Source: Aquimarina sp. RZ0
GTDB taxonomy: Bacteria > Bacteroidota > Bacteroidia > Flavobacteriales > Flavobacteriaceae
Direction: 5' to 3'
Length of the DNA: 64,000 nucleotides
NCBI RefSeq assembly: GCF_008370685.1
Contig: NZ_VTZU01000041.1
Coordinates: forward strand, 1-64,000
This document shows, piece after piece, positions 27,901-36,375 of this stretch. The notes beneath the pieces were generated by a model. The model did no database searches, was not told the DNA's origin, and saw only the letters and a program-made list of their open reading frames with translations. Every line of letters begins with the position of its first letter. The stretch's first letter is position 1. The position numbers and the translations under genes are program-made.

Positions 27901-28993
27901 TGTGTCTGGAGACAATTATAACCCAGGAAATCATAAAGATGCAAAATTATTGGGTAATACATTGAATGGAGATGGTCCGAAATATAAAGGACGTGGTTTT
28001 ATGCAGTTAACTTGGCGAAATACACAATTAGAGTATTTAAAGTATGCTGCGAAACACAATCAAGGAGTACTAAAAGACAAAACCGATATACAGCTGGAAA
28101 AACGTAGTAATAGTTATGAGATATATATATCAGACGATTTAGCATATGCGATGGATTCAGCAGGATGGTTTTGGTCCAAGTATAAGAAAATTGCGTTTAA
28201 AACTAACTCTAGCAAAACCAAATATTCTGATATACTGGGTGAAACGTTAAACGAAGTGGCTTTAAAAGGTGATAAATATATCAATATTATATCAACCTTT
28301 GTAAATGGAGGTGGAAATGGAAAATCAGAAAGAAAAGATTATTATAAAATTTTAAAAAATATTTTTAAGTATAATTATATCTGCATAAATAATGAAAACA
28401 AACGAGAAATCGTAACAGGAGATGAAGCTCCTTGGGTAAAGTATGTCTACCAAGAATTCATAGAGTATCAAGGAGTGAAAGAAGACCAGTCTCCTCTAAA
28501 AGAAAAGATTAAAGAGTACCATAATTCATCTACAGCTAAGGGTAAGAATTATAAAATATCTTGGTGTGCTTCATTTGTAAGTTGGTGTTTTGAGCAAGCT
28601 GGATATAAAAATATCAATTCTGGGTCAAATTCATTTGCATTTGATTGGGCTCCTGAAGGAAATAGACTTGCTAAAGAAAAAAGTGATTCTTTTAGAACAC
28701 CTGATCCCAATCTAACTGGTTGGATTGAAGGAGAGGAATGCAAACCTTTTGTAGGCGCAGTTATAGTTTTAAGTTACTCCCATTGTGCAGTAATAGTAGG
28801 TAAAAACACTAAAGAGAATAAATATGTGTATATAGGCGGTAATCAAGGGAAAGGGATACAAGAAATAAAATATGGAACAGTAAATATTGGTAAAGAATAC
28901 GCGATAATGAAACCTATTAGATATAATCCTAAATCTTTTGAATTACTTGAATTAGATAAAAACGAAGATGGTAATTATTTCACAACACATTAA
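24923..28993 (+). CDS. Multidomain cell-wall hydrolase effector (M23-like, GH19/lysozyme-like, CHAP-like)
   Basis: In this 1356-residue protein the N-terminal part looks like an M23/LytM peptidase: HGGVHID at about 48, FYSLYHHLM at about 108 and VHLEVF at about 370. The domain seems split by an inserted SH3-like segment. A long acidic, proline-rich linker follows. Residues 920-1150 look like a GH19 chitinase/lysozyme-type domain, with YWESARF (Glu983) and GRGFMQLTW. Residues 1170-1345 resemble a CHAP/TIGR02594 amidase, with Cys1215 in WCASFVSW and His1287 in SHCAVIVG. The combined architecture suggests attack on peptidoglycan after delivery by the VgrG-PAAR spike. Two lipoproteins follow directly and probably give self-protection. 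Activity is inferred. Confidence 0.85.
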   Translation: MRIEDPIKIDFAKDNEDYTKARIEALYGHANHMGFFPIGRLNFWHGGVHIDGNHAITAIADGRIIAYRMATDYTEETFRETTSKYSNGFMLIQHYYRSPQGKTLRFYSLYHHLMPKTEMEEEAGKNVPEFYAKHTITVKKGKTDQLLGLAARSSKSSSIKKKGQKVHLIPIGHTFTLDPKKEKRSVNPVPLPVEATTVKPIIKPNFDGEWAKGTNYKRIKFTDIDGVEHRNVYTYVNAAYNTPLGGGVYKVIYPTHDQPDTIYMIKGNTKTIQKGALIYDKPDHKGKGKLLKVVSKGTSGEAKKVNKHWYKVKDKEEYIQAKDVDVVTTLKDDIVYDTTTDVDVPVKAGDIIGHTGMYGYRGNEKYRAVHLEVFTDDPDLEEFLKNTQDNDRTRYKTKANIKIWNSKPLKKPLPKKTKVKVYQRKGNFAQIGFENFERDIPTDGILWTPNRDGKEAGQIGYSKEKGYAVLDEKAANSYLDNALEKGVSKLIYKAKIKINNQDGRTVTFTHPRAGQKYWVDGALIPEATPVRKKLEPIALQPKGVKLSFGTEILKEPQEEESSAEMTTTPVADTPVHSGEEQQWLEISDTIERVYEKEPDDTTIEFEEFKPEVEFKTPVSSVELDDILWWKIKGKYRNEEDNLLSKEGWVQKAKEEEGKPKPTTEEEPDLQVLNPYNWLSYGWKQYDNTDGTYIYDFKDEKDAPDFIKEVWEMVDLPETVTNQNGTVEERRDRVLNRYELQQAMRVKKKVRALSHMIIKHPSEWDYKGDRYASLKAEVEELYKKGIDQEEDAERRQEMEQIRDEKLALLEEKINALCFWKEIKDIEIAKPEEKKEEKKPKLSMLPEGFVGLVSEPKVEEPTFSLETEETTKNSKEKRTFPVNNSNVWHFHPIAFVEHFKMLQQNKSGECYCNRELTVEEFKNIFTRIRKSEKLGNDILSHSNCSIPNEDKTFDRLTEEFNKTTKKYGINQCIQKMHFIAQLYWESARFTTGLEFVSGDNYNPGNHKDAKLLGNTLNGDGPKYKGRGFMQLTWRNTQLEYLKYAAKHNQGVLKDKTDIQLEKRSNSYEIYISDDLAYAMDSAGWFWSKYKKIAFKTNSSKTKYSDILGETLNEVALKGDKYINIISTFVNGGGNGKSERKDYYKILKNIFKYNYICINNENKREIVTGDEAPWVKYVYQEFIEYQGVKEDQSPLKEKIKEYHNSSTAKGKNYKISWCASFVSWCFEQAGYKNINSGSNSFAFDWAPEGNRLAKEKSDSFRTPDPNLTGWIEGEECKPFVGAVIVLSYSHCAVIVGKNTKENKYVYIGGNQGKGIQEIKYGTVNIGKEYAIMKPIRYNPKSFELLELDKNEDGNYFTTH

Positions 28994-28996
28994 AAA

Positions 28997-29455
28997 ATGA
29001 AAAAAACAATAATTCATACTCTAATATTATTTGTAGTATTTGCTTGTAAACAAGAAAAGAATCAAATTGGCACTAAAATTATAAACATCACAAGTAAAGC
29101 TGTTATTGAAAACTCTAATTGTTTTACAAAACAAGATATAGATAAAATAAGTAATCACTATAAGTCATTAGAAAAAGCCATAAAATCTGGTGCTATTTAT
29201 GATTTTTCAAATTCACCCATAGTATATTCAGAAAAAGATATTGAATGGTTAAAAAAAATGCTTAGTAAAAATATTTGTAAAGGAAGCTTAAACGATTTTT
29301 CTGATAAATGCCCTGAAACCCTGACCTATAATATTGACTGTAGTAAGGTGCAGATTATTGATGGTGAAGAACAGTTTTCAGAGCAAGACTATTGGGATGT
29401 TTTGGCAAAAAAGAATGGAAAAATTTTTATTTTAGAATCAGGTAGTGCCGGATAA
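28997..29455 (+). CDS. Putative immunity lipoprotein 1
   Basis: The 152-residue protein has a lipoprotein signal (LILFVVFAC, Cys at 17). It starts 3 bases after the effector stop, in the usual position of an immunity gene. The envelope location fits protection against a cell-wall hydrolase. Mature residues are polar and mixed alpha/beta, with conserved-looking Cys residues (about 42, 94, 107 and 120). No family name is certain. Confidence 0.72.
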   Translation: MKKTIIHTLILFVVFACKQEKNQIGTKIINITSKAVIENSNCFTKQDIDKISNHYKSLEKAIKSGAIYDFSNSPIVYSEKDIEWLKKMLSKNICKGSLNDFSDKCPETLTYNIDCSKVQIIDGEEQFSEQDYWDVLAKKNGKIFILESGSAG

Positions 29456-29466
29456 AAAACATTAAG

Positions 29467-29961
29467 ATGAGATATTTTTTGTTAATTTTTGTTTGTTCAT
29501 TTTTATCTTGTAAGAGTAATGTTAAGCAAGACTCTTCTTTTAGTAAAGAGAATTTAATAACAAAAAAAGAAACTTTAAAACTAAAGAGTATTTCATTTGA
29601 TGAAAGAAACTTTGAATTTGTTATTTCTTTATCTAATGGTCAAATCAATAAATTTGAAGCATTAGAATTATTGGTTGATTCAGTAACTAGCTTTAAAAAA
29701 ATAGATTCAAATTCTTTTGAGTTTGGTAATGGAGATCATTATGGCAACCATATTTCTATGTTTTTTTATTTTAATATTAGTGATAAAACTCTTTACCTTA
29801 AAAAAATTGACGCTTTCTTTCCATTTAAACAAGACACTTTAGGGCGTAATAAGTATTGTACAATGGATAACTTAAATATTGATATTCGCACTATTGATAG
29901 TGAACAATTATTTGATGAGTTCAATACAGATAAATATTGTGAATTAAGAAAAGATAATTAA
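29467..29961 (+). CDS. Putative immunity lipoprotein 2
   Basis: This 164-residue lipoprotein candidate has a signal peptide with lipobox FLSC (Cys at 16). It is beta-rich (FEFVISLSNGQINKFEALEL). It follows the first lipoprotein by 11 bases, so both probably share the vgrG transcript. A second immunity gene could cover a different domain of the effector or be inherited from an older effector. Unclassified. Confidence 0.68.
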   Translation: MRYFLLIFVCSFLSCKSNVKQDSSFSKENLITKKETLKLKSISFDERNFEFVISLSNGQINKFEALELLVDSVTSFKKIDSNSFEFGNGDHYGNHISMFFYFNISDKTLYLKKIDAFFPFKQDTLGRNKYCTMDNLNIDIRTIDSEQLFDEFNTDKYCELRKDN

Positions 29962-29994
29962 TCCATCAGCTGAAAATCGTCGCTTATTCAGAAC

Positions 29995-30034
29995 TTTGTG
30001 TAGCTTGATAAAATTAATTTGATAACTACACAAA
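29995..30034 (+). terminator. Hairpin after the spike island
   Basis: TTTGTGTAG and CTACACAAA form a 9-bp stem with a 22-nt loop, 34 bases after the last lipoprotein gene. There is no strong T tract. The rest of the 273-bp gap shows nothing. Confidence 0.4.
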
Positions 30035-30234
30035 ATTAAATCGAAAAGTACAAATATTATATTCGAATTAGGAACGCCCTACCTATCTTTTGCTTTGGGA
30101 TCTAAAATCATAAAATTAAACCTAATAGTATTAATAAGAGTAAACGAAAAGTTTTATATTACAGTAATTCTATGATTGCTCTGCAAGAATTAGAAAACAT
30201 CTGTATAATCAAGTTACTAAATTAAATAACACAC

Positions 30235-30822
30235 TTGAAACCAACGGCTCAAAATACCATACAACAACTGCTAAACCCTGAGTTCAAATGCTATATAAAT
30301 ACCGATGTCCGAGACTCAAAAGTTCTCTATTCATCTTTTATACATTGCACCACTAAAAATATTACTCACAGCTTAGAAGGAGGAATAAACTCCTGTTTGT
30401 TATGTGTTGGAGAACGATTATACCAGTTAGATATGGAGTGTAGTTCGATACTTGTATTTAATGAAGAGCGTAAGATTACTTGTAATGAAAATTTTACAGT
30501 TCATAGAATTGACCATAAGTCAGAAGATGCTATTAAAAAATTTCATCCGGATTATGTGTTTCGTTTTTTGTATCTAAAAGACTCAAAAACATTCTTTTAT
30601 TCTGTTCCCAAAAAAGGAAGTAAGTATACTGCGGATGGTATCGGAACTATTGTGGATGACATCCCATTAGCGATTCAAAACAAATTTGAAATATACAAGT
30701 GCTGTACTAAGATTATGAAAAACCATCATCTTTTCAAGCCTGATATCAAAGAACATAAAATTGACTATAGAATCCACGAAGTCGATTTTAAGAATAAACA
30801 ATGGAATATCCATACCTATTGA
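30235..30822 (+). CDS. Hypothetical protein
   Basis: The 195-residue soluble protein uses a TTG start; no better ATG is available near the N-terminus. Several Cys residues (about 19, 39, 53, 56, 68 and 80) could bind metal, but no clear zinc-finger spacing is seen. The rest is mixed alpha/beta. The neighbours are small unknown genes. Function unknown. Confidence 0.6.
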   Translation: MKPTAQNTIQQLLNPEFKCYINTDVRDSKVLYSSFIHCTTKNITHSLEGGINSCLLCVGERLYQLDMECSSILVFNEERKITCNENFTVHRIDHKSEDAIKKFHPDYVFRFLYLKDSKTFFYSVPKKGSKYTADGIGTIVDDIPLAIQNKFEIYKCCTKIMKNHHLFKPDIKEHKIDYRIHEVDFKNKQWNIHTY

Positions 30823-30890
30823 CAAAGAAAATTCTAATTATTTTCATACATCGGTAATTATAAAAATTCAAAAAATAAGATTTCTGATCA

Positions 30891-31151
30891 ATGAAAGTCA
30901 TTCATAAAATCATCAATCCGGATGTTAGAGGGCGTATCTTTACCCAGAACCATCACTACAATTACAGATCAGCCTTTGCTTTAATTCATAGAGAATCCGG
31001 AGATATGATAATGGATTTCGGAACGCTGGAGGATTGTATAAAATCTGTAAACATTCTGGTAACACAGCACAACTTACCAGATCAAAAAGTATCCCTTCAG
31101 ATGTTTACAATTCAAGGGAATATTCTCCATAATTCATTCATTGTCTTATAA
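30891..31151 (+). CDS. Hypothetical protein
   Basis: The 86-residue protein starts MKVIHKIINPDVRGRIF and contains an ALIHRESGDMIMDFG segment. No domain was recognised. It is followed by a hairpin terminator at 31248-31271, so it ends a short transcript. Confidence 0.58.
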   Translation: MKVIHKIINPDVRGRIFTQNHHYNYRSAFALIHRESGDMIMDFGTLEDCIKSVNILVTQHNLPDQKVSLQMFTIQGNILHNSFIVL

Positions 31152-31247
31152 ATACCCCATGCGGAGTACGTGTTTTTTTTGGTAATCTTATCCCATACAG
31201 ACACCATATTCCTTGAATATTTTGTTAAATAGTCTAAAAATTGTGGT

Positions 31248-31271
31248 AAAACAGCAGTATTATGCTGTTTT
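31248..31271 (+). terminator. Hairpin terminator
   Basis: AAAACAGCA and TGCTGTTTT make a 9-bp stem with a 6-nt loop; the right arm ends in TTTT. It lies about 100 bases after the 30891 gene. Nothing else was seen in the 290-bp gap. Confidence 0.65.
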
Positions 31272-31440
31272 CAGGGTAACAAATTCCGGTTTCCAAACAC
31301 TTATTACTATTAGGATCTTTTTGAAATAGTACTGTTTTTTTTCAGTTCGCTATTTTTTTTAGTTTCTATACTCAGGTATACAAGTCCCATTGCAACTTAA
31401 CCAGGAAATCAAAACAGTATAAACCAACAACCGTTATTGA

Positions 31441-33009
31441 ATGGAATACCTAGATGTATTGCGTCGCATCTTTGATGAAGACATGAGATTACTAGATGTA
31501 AATTTTTTTAAAACTCAAACCTATAGAGAGTACCTACAGCAAGAAGGTACAGAATTACACACCCATTATTCATTTGAATTTACGAGAAAGGATTCGGAGA
31601 TATGGTTACTCCCCTGGCATAGGGAAACTCCATTTTTAAAACCCGATCCGGGTACGATATCCAAAAAACCCAGAGTCCCTCCTTTTGAAGAAGTACACAC
31701 AGAAATCCATATGATTCTCGAAGAAGAGCTGGAGCAGCATATACGCTATGACCAGATACAAATCAATGAGATAGCATCCTCTGTTTTTGTAAACATCAAT
31801 GCCTGGATAGCTTTTGATACCATGTCCGATCAAACCCTTTGTTACTACTATTACTACAAGGTAATGGCAGATATCCGACCACGACTCACCAGAAAATTGA
31901 ATGCACTATTCTTTGATGATCAGAAAACAGAACAGGAACGCTCGGATCAAATCCGTAAATACCAATATGCGCTGGAATATTACCTACAGGAATTAGAGAA
32001 GCGTTTTGGTAAGTCCGACCAGAGATTCAATCTAAAAGCTATTGGAATCCGTAAATCCAAGGAAGATTCCCTTAAAGCCATATACCTTGCCCTTGAAGAG
32101 ATCATGCTATTTATAGAACGTTACTTTTCTGAGGTCATTGATCGAAAACGAAACCTTCCCTATCTGCAACGAAGGAGTTTTATCAACTGTTACTATAGTG
32201 ATGCCGAAAATTTAGCCGTCCTTTTTAAAAAGCAAAAGCTCCCTCTAGCCATTGAAAAAGCAGTTTGCAAACCCTTACAATCTATTATGGATGACCATTT
32301 CAAAGCATTCACCTATCTGGACAGGCAGTATTATATCACCTTTATAGAACTCTTTACAAGATTACTCAAAAAAAGTAACAAACCCCATCACGATGCTATT
32401 TACAAATTACTGATCGCCCTTGATTTTAATACACATACAGTATACAAAGCATTAGAGGAACAATTACTGGTAGAAATGAATCAGTTCGAGAAGCATATCG
32501 AGAAAAAAAGTTTTCTCTATAAACGTATGGTTCATATCAAAAGAATCGTAGTAACCGCTCCTTATCGATATAACCGTGAATTCCCAAGCCTGAAAACTTC
32601 CCTTCTGGAAATGATACTTTCTACAGTCGACCTGATAGACCAGCAAATGGAACTGGAAAAGTATCAACAGGAAAAAGTGCCAGACACTGGTATATGCCGA
32701 TCAAAAAGTGTGGATGGCAAGGTCAAAAAAAACAGGCTCAATATGAGTGTTCACGAAATATCCCTGCTGGCACGTTTGTTTTTTGAAACAGGGGTAGTGC
32801 CTTTAGAACACGGGAAGCAACAGTATTTTAATTTCCTTTCCAGCATCTATAAATCCAAAGAGTCGGATGTAATTTCGGAGCACAGTATTAAAAATTCTTT
32901 CTACAGTCCGCCAGAAGAAGTATATGACCCTACCGAAGACCTGCTGGTCCGTATGATTAGCAAACTACATAAACTCCGGGATTCAACGGATCTAAGAAAA
33001 AATGGCTAA
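31441..33009 (+). CDS. Large helical protein, RteC-like C-terminus
   Basis: The 522-residue protein is almost wholly alpha-helical, polar and without signal peptide. The C-terminal 80 residues (SVHEISLLARLFFETGVVPL ... VRMISKLHKLRDS) have the pattern of RteC-type proteins, which regulate excision and transfer of Bacteroides conjugative transposons: a helix ending in a GVV turn, then an FLS..YKSK segment. The resemblance is weak and by eye only. If correct, it would be a regulator of the mobile region that begins here. A small GC-richer non-coding region follows. Confidence 0.55.
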   Translation: MEYLDVLRRIFDEDMRLLDVNFFKTQTYREYLQQEGTELHTHYSFEFTRKDSEIWLLPWHRETPFLKPDPGTISKKPRVPPFEEVHTEIHMILEEELEQHIRYDQIQINEIASSVFVNINAWIAFDTMSDQTLCYYYYYKVMADIRPRLTRKLNALFFDDQKTEQERSDQIRKYQYALEYYLQELEKRFGKSDQRFNLKAIGIRKSKEDSLKAIYLALEEIMLFIERYFSEVIDRKRNLPYLQRRSFINCYYSDAENLAVLFKKQKLPLAIEKAVCKPLQSIMDDHFKAFTYLDRQYYITFIELFTRLLKKSNKPHHDAIYKLLIALDFNTHTVYKALEEQLLVEMNQFEKHIEKKSFLYKRMVHIKRIVVTAPYRYNREFPSLKTSLLEMILSTVDLIDQQMELEKYQQEKVPDTGICRSKSVDGKVKKNRLNMSVHEISLLARLFFETGVVPLEHGKQQYFNFLSSIYKSKESDVISEHSIKNSFYSPPEEVYDPTEDLLVRMISKLHKLRDSTDLRKNG

Positions 33010-33018
33010 GAGCTACTT

Positions 33019-33065
33019 TTTATTGGTCCCGCCAAAGGGTATAACACCCCAAAGTAGTTTACTTA
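33019..33065. repeat. Direct repeat, degenerate copy 1
   Basis: TATTGGTCCCGCCAAAGGGT continuing to AAGTAGTTTACTT recurs at 33457-33500. The second copy covers the end of a small minus-strand gene, so this copy is probably a leftover of a tandem duplication. Confidence 0.6.
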
Positions 33066-33130
33066 AAACAAGGTCAATATAACTTTTGCTCCCCCATCTG
33101 TACCTTCTAAACAGATTCATACAGCAATAA

Positions 33131-33159
33131 AAAAACACCTTTGTAACAAAGGTGTTTTT
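33131..33159. terminator. Strong bidirectional hairpin terminator
   Basis: AAAAACACCTTT and AAAGGTGTTTTT form a perfect 12-bp stem with a 5-nt loop and A/T tracts on both sides. It can end the 31441 gene and any minus-strand transcript. Confidence 0.85.
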
Positions 33160-33456
33160 CTTAATCCAACTTTAAATATTCAACGGGGTAATCTCATAAT
33201 CTACGACTGCATATTATTTACCAGCGGTTGATCATAAACTTTTCAGGTTCGGTATATGTTAAAAAAATAGTTACGGATTTCATAGGTATAGGTTTTAAAC
33301 TACACTGTAAAGGTGCTAAAAAACCATAAACAAGTTAGATAAATATCGTTGAAATGAATTTTTATGCCGATAAACAGCAACTTCCTTTAGATTAAAAAAT
33401 TTTATACATTTTTAAAGCGTACTATGTATGCAATTGAATATAAGCTGATTCGTTTT

Positions 33457-33500
33457 ATTGGCACCTCCAAAGGGTATCATAACCCCGAAGTAGTTTACTT
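33457..33500. repeat. Direct repeat, copy 2
   Basis: TATTGGCACCTCCAAAGGGT through AAGTAGTTTACTT matches 33019-33065 with few changes. It overlaps the 3' end of the small minus-strand gene at 33495-33641. Confidence 0.6.
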
Positions 33501-33641
33501 TTTGCTAAGTACAAGACCAATAAGTCCTCCGACAAAAAGAAATGAACAAATGACTATTTCATTTATATAGACCCCGGAATACGGCGGTTTTGTATAGTAT
33601 ACCCAACACAAAAAAATAGTAAAAGGTAAAAAGAAGAACAT
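33495..33641 (-). CDS. Small two-helix membrane protein
   Basis: The 48-residue frame has two hydrophobic segments (FFFLPFTIFLCWVYY and IVICSFLFVGGLIGLVL) joined by a short polar loop and ends in SKK. This is a convincing hairpin membrane protein despite its size. The reading frame could extend upstream without an ATG, so the start is uncertain. No function is known. Confidence 0.5.
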   Translation of the reverse strand: MFFFLPFTIFLCWVYYTKPPYSGVYINEIVICSFLFVGGLIGLVLSKK

Positions 33642-33962
33642 CCCAATAAAGTTGTTTTTTTTCCTGTTTTTTTTTGTCTTTCATCTATGACAGCTGAAGA
33701 TTGCAAATCATTATCGTACTTACTGTCTTTTAAAGCTACTAAAAGCAGGAATAAGTGTTAAAAAATTAACATAACCCTGCAAGCCCTCTAAAACCAAGCA
33801 TTGCACTTTAGTACAGTCGGTTACCTGTTTACAAGGGATTGACAAGAATTTTGACAGTTCCCAGAACATAAAACCCCATTATTAAAAAAATACACACTTT
33901 TTTTATAAAAATTAAAGCGCACACCATCAACACCTTACTCATTCATTACATCGGGGTTGCGG

Positions 33963-34066
33963 TAGGGTTGCGCACGGAGCTGCAACCCTAAACGCATTGT
34001 TTTTTTCGGTTGTTTTACCACGGGATGTTGGAGCTGTCTTTCCAGGGCGTACGACACGAAAGACAG
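33963..34066. ncRNA. GC-richer structured non-coding region with two hairpins
   Basis: TAGGGTTGC / GCAACCCTA (33963-33971 and 33982-33990) and CTGTCTTTC / GAAAGACAG (34034-34042 and 34058-34066) are perfect 9-bp stems. The surrounding 33.7-34.19 kb has no gene and is locally more GC-rich than its neighbours. T runs follow both blocks. It could encode a small RNA or serve as a replication origin for the genes just downstream. Confidence 0.4.
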
Positions 34067-34188
34067 ATTACAAAATTTCAGTCCATTAGGATCTTAAAGT
34101 TGCAACGCTGATTCGACTGTTTTTTTTAATCATTTTTCCACATCCCTCTAAAACAATGTAGAACAATTTAATACCAGTATATACAGAT

Positions 34189-34485
34189 ATGGAATTGATC
34201 GTATTTGAACAAGAGAGTTACTATAAAATGATGGAAGAAATGATGACGATGATGTACAAAGTCATCCGTCTGGAAAAAGAAGCGACCATGCAAGGCTTAG
34301 AAGAAGAGGACGATTATATCACTACAGAAGAAGCCCTTAAACTGCTAAATCTAAAAAGTAAAAACAGGCTTTATCAACTTCGTCGTGAGAATATCATCGA
34401 TTTCTTCCAACACGGACGTAGAGCCATTTACTCCAGAAAAAGTATCATCGCCTATATACAGGCACATAAAATTTCTAAAAAATAA
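34189..34485 (+). CDS. Excisionase/HTH_17-like DNA-binding protein
   Basis: The 98-residue protein has an acidic N-terminal helix (EEMMTMMYKVIRLEKEA) and a C-terminal winged-helix of the MerR/excisionase kind (about 48-95; ITTEEALKLLNLKSKNRLYQ, then GRRAIYSRKSIIAYI). Such proteins in Bacteroidetes mobile elements act in excision, replication start or transcription control. It is the first gene before a DUF1376-type protein and a DnaC-like loader. Confidence 0.82.
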   Translation: MELIVFEQESYYKMMEEMMTMMYKVIRLEKEATMQGLEEEDDYITTEEALKLLNLKSKNRLYQLRRENIIDFFQHGRRAIYSRKSIIAYIQAHKISKK

Positions 34486-34573
34486 CAATACTGAAGTACA
34501 AGGATGGGGATATGAAGGTCTGTTTTATAATCCCCATTTTTTCTACTATAAATACAAATAAAAAACAATACTT

Positions 34574-35524
34574 ATGAAAAAAGATCCGGCAGTATTATTT
34601 TATACAAAAGATTGGTTGGAAGGAACCGTTGACATGTTTCCAGAAGAAAAAGGGGTATACATAGACCTCTTATGTTATCAACATCAAAAAGGTTTTTTAC
34701 CTCAAAATGAACGAAGATTAGCCAAAATAACAGGTATTTCAGAAGAAAAGTTTACAAAAATATGGCAAGAAATCCGTGGTAAATTTATCGCGATCGAATC
34801 GCTCGCTCCCTCACTAAGCGAACCGCTAACAGAGTGGCAGCACAAAATGTGTAGTGATGGCTTTGGTGAAGGTCTTGTGAACTTTAGGATGCTAACTGAG
34901 ACAGTTACCAGACGGAAAACAACAACCAAGAAATCTATCCAAGCCTATGTCACGAACTGGTTTCGATATGATCCACTTGGTAAAACCATCAAAAAATCGC
35001 AAAAATTAATGTTGTTAAAAAAGATCGATTATAAAAATCTAATGGCTCAGAATTCTGGAAAAAAAGAAATCTATTTACATTTACAAGCACTCGCTCAAAG
35101 GTTTGCGGAGCAATTGCATATAGTAAATGGAAATGGAGATGGAAATGCAAATAATACTATTAATTTTATTAATAGTTCTGCAAATGAAAATGAAGATGCA
35201 AATGCAAAAAAAAATGTCGCTGCTTCAAAAAAAATTGTCGATGTAAATTTTCAAACGCAGCTGTGTGATTTTTTCTCGATGACAGGAAAAAATCATTTGC
35301 AGGTTGTTGAGCAAACGCTCCAGAAGCTATCGCTTGAAGAAAACTACCGGGAATTCAAAAATCAAACCACTGCCTATATGCAATACAAAACCCTATCAGC
35401 AGAGCGCAGACACCTCTGGGAAGGCTATCTTGACCAATGGCAGAAAACCGATTGGAAGCATAAGCTGGAGCAATTTTCTTCTGAAAAAAAGCCAATGAAA
35501 AAGAAATTTTCCATCAACAGGTAG
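34574..35524 (+). CDS. DUF1376-type phage replication initiator
   Basis: The 316-residue protein has an N-terminal winged-helix domain typical of DUF1376 proteins (VLFYTKDWLEGTVDMFPEEK, then GVYIDLLCYQHQKGFLP). These usually sit beside helicase loaders in temperate phages and act as replisome organisers. The middle is low-complexity, rich in Asn and Lys, and the C-terminal part (about 225-310) is helical with aromatic residues. The DnaC-like gene starts 4 bases downstream, which supports a replication role. Confidence 0.83.
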   Translation: MKKDPAVLFYTKDWLEGTVDMFPEEKGVYIDLLCYQHQKGFLPQNERRLAKITGISEEKFTKIWQEIRGKFIAIESLAPSLSEPLTEWQHKMCSDGFGEGLVNFRMLTETVTRRKTTTKKSIQAYVTNWFRYDPLGKTIKKSQKLMLLKKIDYKNLMAQNSGKKEIYLHLQALAQRFAEQLHIVNGNGDGNANNTINFINSSANENEDANAKKNVAASKKIVDVNFQTQLCDFFSMTGKNHLQVVEQTLQKLSLEENYREFKNQTTAYMQYKTLSAERRHLWEGYLDQWQKTDWKHKLEQFSSEKKPMKKKFSINR

Positions 35525-35528
35525 CCAG

Positions 35529-36368
35529 ATGACCAAACCCAAAAAAACAATTCCATCTCCGCCAAAACGCATGGCTGGGGTGGATGAATTTAAATCGATT
35601 TTAAGCAATAAAAAAATCGATAGCTACCAAGTGCTAGATATTGATGTTAAACTTCAGGAAAACACACTTAAAACGTCAAAAAACGATATGAAAGTTATCA
35701 TCACCAAACCTCTATTGTGGAAATTATTTAAAAAAGCGTATCGAATTTTAAACAAAAAGGATTTTGTAGAAACCAAAAACACCCTTGCCAACATCGCTCC
35801 ATTGATCGATTATTTCGCCAAAGATCCTACCTTTTTTCATCGAGATCGACTGATTACCCATACGGGCAATCTAACACTTTCTCCCAGCTTTGAGAAAGGC
35901 TTGCTGATCATTGGCGCATATGGGAATGGAAAAACCACAGTGATGGAAGCATTTCATCTGATCTTTGAATATTACCAAATGCCGATGCGATTTAAAGGGT
36001 GTAAAGCCCACGATCTGGTAACGGAGTACGAGCGAATCAGTGCAGATCTCACCTATCGGGAAAGCTCCAAATATCAATTTTACCAACGCCTTACCACCGT
36101 AAAAGGATTGTATCTGGATGATGTGAAAAAAGAACGAGAAGCCTCCCATTACGGCAAAGTAAATCTCATTCGGGATCTTCTGGAGAAACGCTATGATTAC
36201 AAGAAGGGGAAAACCTACATTACCTGCAATTATCGCGAAGGAGATGAAAACGGTGATCTGGAGGATGCTCTGGCAGAATTCGGGGAAAAATATGGAGGTC
36301 ATCTCTATGACCGTTTGTTTGAAATGTTCAATATCATCGAATTTAAAGGCTCTACTTTTCGGAAGTAA
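35529..36368 (+). CDS. DnaC/IstB-like helicase loader ATPase
   Basis: The 279-residue AAA+ protein has Walker A GAYGNGKTT at residues 129-137 and a Walker B-like GLYLDDVKKE at about 195-204. It has an arginine/sensor region near YITCNYREGD and a terminal GSTFRK typical of DnaC-type loaders. It would load the replicative helicase at an origin. The preceding gene is a DUF1376 protein, and a cluster of ATGGTNNACCAT motifs begins 8 bases after its stop, so an origin may lie here. Confidence 0.87.
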   Translation: MTKPKKTIPSPPKRMAGVDEFKSILSNKKIDSYQVLDIDVKLQENTLKTSKNDMKVIITKPLLWKLFKKAYRILNKKDFVETKNTLANIAPLIDYFAKDPTFFHRDRLITHTGNLTLSPSFEKGLLIIGAYGNGKTTVMEAFHLIFEYYQMPMRFKGCKAHDLVTEYERISADLTYRESSKYQFYQRLTTVKGLYLDDVKKEREASHYGKVNLIRDLLEKRYDYKKGKTYITCNYREGDENGDLEDALAEFGEKYGGHLYDRLFEMFNIIEFKGSTFRK

Positions 36369-36375
36369 CAAAAAC

